From positions 1 to 6,481 of the forward strand of contig CALEOQ010000453.1 of NCBI GenBank assembly GCA_937910255.1: a stretch of 6,481 nt of DNA, read 5' to 3'. The notes below the pieces were generated by a model, which saw nothing but the letters and a program-made list of their open reading frames with translations, did no database searches and had not been told where the DNA came from. Source of the DNA: an uncultured Caulobacteraceae bacterium (lineage in GTDB: Bacteria > Pseudomonadota > Alphaproteobacteria > Caulobacterales > Caulobacteraceae). Shown one piece after another: positions 5,655 through 6,481 of this stretch (position 1 is its first letter; each line of letters starts with the position of its first letter). The translations under genes and the position numbers were made by a program.

Positions 5655-6481
5655 TGGCTGATGTCGCGACGCAGGCCTCTCCGCGGCGCCTCTCCTTCCT
5701 GGACCGTTGGCTGACCCTCTGGATCTTCGTCGCCATGGGGCTGGGGGTTCTGCTCGGGACGGTCGTGCCGGGTCTGCCGGCCTGGCTCGATAGCCTGTCG
5801 GTGGGCTCCACCAACATCCCCATCGCCATCGGCCTGATCCTGATGATGTATCCGCCGCTGGCGCGGGTGAAGTACGAGGAACTGCCCCGGGTCTTCGCCG
5901 ACAAGCGAGTCCTGGCCCTGTCGCTGTTGCAGAACTGGGTGCTCGGCCCGGTCCTGATGTTCGCCCTGGCCGTCATCTTCCTGCGCGACCAGCCGGAATA
6001 CATGACCGGCGTCATCCTGATCGGCCTGGCCCGCTGCATCGCCATGGTGCTGGTCTGGAACCAGCTGGCCCGGGGCGACAACCAGTATGTGGCGGCCCTG
6101 GTGGCCTTCAACTCGGTCTTCCAGATCCTGTTCTTCAGCCTCTATGCGTGGTTTTTCCTGACCGTGCTGCCGCCCCTCTTCGGCCTGGAGGGCAGCGTGG
6201 TGGCGGTCAGCTTCTGGACCATAGCCGGCGCGGTGCTGATCTATCTGGGCCTGCCCTTCCTGGCCGGTTTCCTGACCCGCCGGGTGCTGGTCCGGGCCCG
6301 CGGCGCCGAATGGTACGAGACCCGGTTCCTGCCCAGGATCGCGCCCCTGACCCTGGCGGCGCTGCTGTTCACCATCCTGGCCATGTTCAGCCTCCAGGGC
6401 GGCGCTGTGGTCTCCCTTCCCCCCCGCCCCCTGCGCACCCCCCCCCCCCCTGCCCTCCACTCCCCCCCCCCCTCCACCGCC
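5654..6481 (+). CDS. acr3: Acr3 arsenite efflux permease, 3' end missing and last ~20 codons corrupted
   Basis: An inner-membrane arsenite exporter of the Acr3/BASS-type family (usually about 350 residues, ten helices), exporting the arsenite made by ArsC. The ATG at 5654 overlaps the arsC stop by one base. MADVATQASPRRLSFLDRWL is followed by a first helix at about 21-40. Conserved stretches: IGLILMMYPPLARVKYEELP (59-78), LQNWVLGP (92-99), and IGLARCIAMVLVWNQLARGD (123-142), holding the arsenite-binding cysteine (Cys128) and the NQLARGDN segment that distinguishes Acr3 from ArsB. Later come VAFNSVFQILFFSLYAWF (150-167) and the hydrophilic loop AEWYETRFLPRIAPL (218-232). After AVVSLP (251-256) the sequence becomes almost pure C and codes only proline-rich nonsense, though the frame stays open. 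The second family-critical residue, a glutamate in a late helix, would lie beyond the edge. The damage is probably a sequencing fault, not a mutation. Confidence 0.92.
   Translation, partial: MADVATQASPRRLSFLDRWLTLWIFVAMGLGVLLGTVVPGLPAWLDSLSVGSTNIPIAIGLILMMYPPLARVKYEELPRVFADKRVLALSLLQNWVLGPVLMFALAVIFLRDQPEYMTGVILIGLARCIAMVLVWNQLARGDNQYVAALVAFNSVFQILFFSLYAWFFLTVLPPLFGLEGSVVAVSFWTIAGAVLIYLGLPFLAGFLTRRVLVRARGAEWYETRFLPRIAPLTLAALLFTILAMFSLQGGAVVSLPPRPLRTPPPPALHSPPPSTA
6419..6481. repeat. C-rich low-complexity contig end, probable sequencing artefact
   Basis: Over 80% of the bases are C, with long C runs broken by isolated T, A and G. The stretch begins exactly where acr3 should continue with a conserved helix. 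Some expected codons still show through (CTG CGC, then ACC where ATC would be expected), as if other bases had been miscalled as C with the register kept. It should not be used for gene or protein comparison. Confidence 0.75.

Noticed and set aside
5423..6460. Long open frame of 345 residues on the minus strand
   Set aside because: It is Gln/His/Gly/Asp-rich low-complexity sequence lying opposite arsC and acr3, typical of antisense frames in high-GC genes.
6419..6481. Proline-rich C-terminal tail of Acr3
   Set aside because: Acr3 should continue with several membrane helices; near-homopolymeric C at the contig end is better explained as faulty sequence.

Overview
The window is a GC-rich stretch with almost no spare sequence: short or overlapping gene junctions, GTG starts, and strong G/C preference at third codon positions. 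Gene content and order suggest an alphaproteobacterium, most likely of the Caulobacter/Phenylobacterium group; this is inference, as no rRNA or other taxonomic marker is present. Both edges cut through genes. The last ~60 bases are nearly pure C and look like damaged sequence rather than real coding DNA, so the window is probably a whole small contig.

Left block (1-3924, plus strand). Four genes are packed head to tail: the 3' part of an LptF-type permease, a complete LptG-type permease, a GNAT-fold acyltransferase of the YghO-like family (often mislabelled 'dATP pyrophosphohydrolase'), and a MobA-like nucleotidyltransferase. Junctions are a 4-base overlap, a 2-base gap and a 4-base overlap, so this is very likely one operon with coupled translation. 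A second nucleotidyltransferase of the LicC/phosphocholine-cytidylyltransferase type (3921-4676, minus strand) converges on it, and the two genes share the stop tetranucleotide CTAG. LptG is not followed by lptD, surA or pdxA as in the usual LPS-export cluster. From memory, the Caulobacter ceramide/anionic sphingolipid locus has a similar composition. My working interpretation is lipid synthesis plus export: the acyltransferase would N-acylate a long-chain base, the nucleotidyltransferases would activate or attach a polar head group, and the LptF/LptG pair would help move the product towards the outer membrane. None of these substrates is proven by the sequence.

Intergenic region (4677-4888, 212 bp). 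It lies between two divergent genes. It holds an AT-rich arsR promoter/operator, a 26-bp imperfect palindrome reaching into the arsR start codon, an imperfect stem-loop, and (with the first codons of arsR) an unusual cluster of four GANTC sites, the target of the CcrM methyltransferase of alphaproteobacteria.

Right block (4889-6481, plus strand). This is an arsenic resistance operon, arsR-arsC-acr3: a repressor with C-terminal cysteine pairs, a glutaredoxin-type arsenate reductase with all key residues, and the first three quarters of an Acr3 arsenite efflux permease. ArsC reduces arsenate to arsenite, Acr3 pumps arsenite out, and ArsR releases the promoter when it binds arsenite.

I saw no tRNA, rRNA, CRISPR array, insertion sequence or convincing intrinsic terminator.
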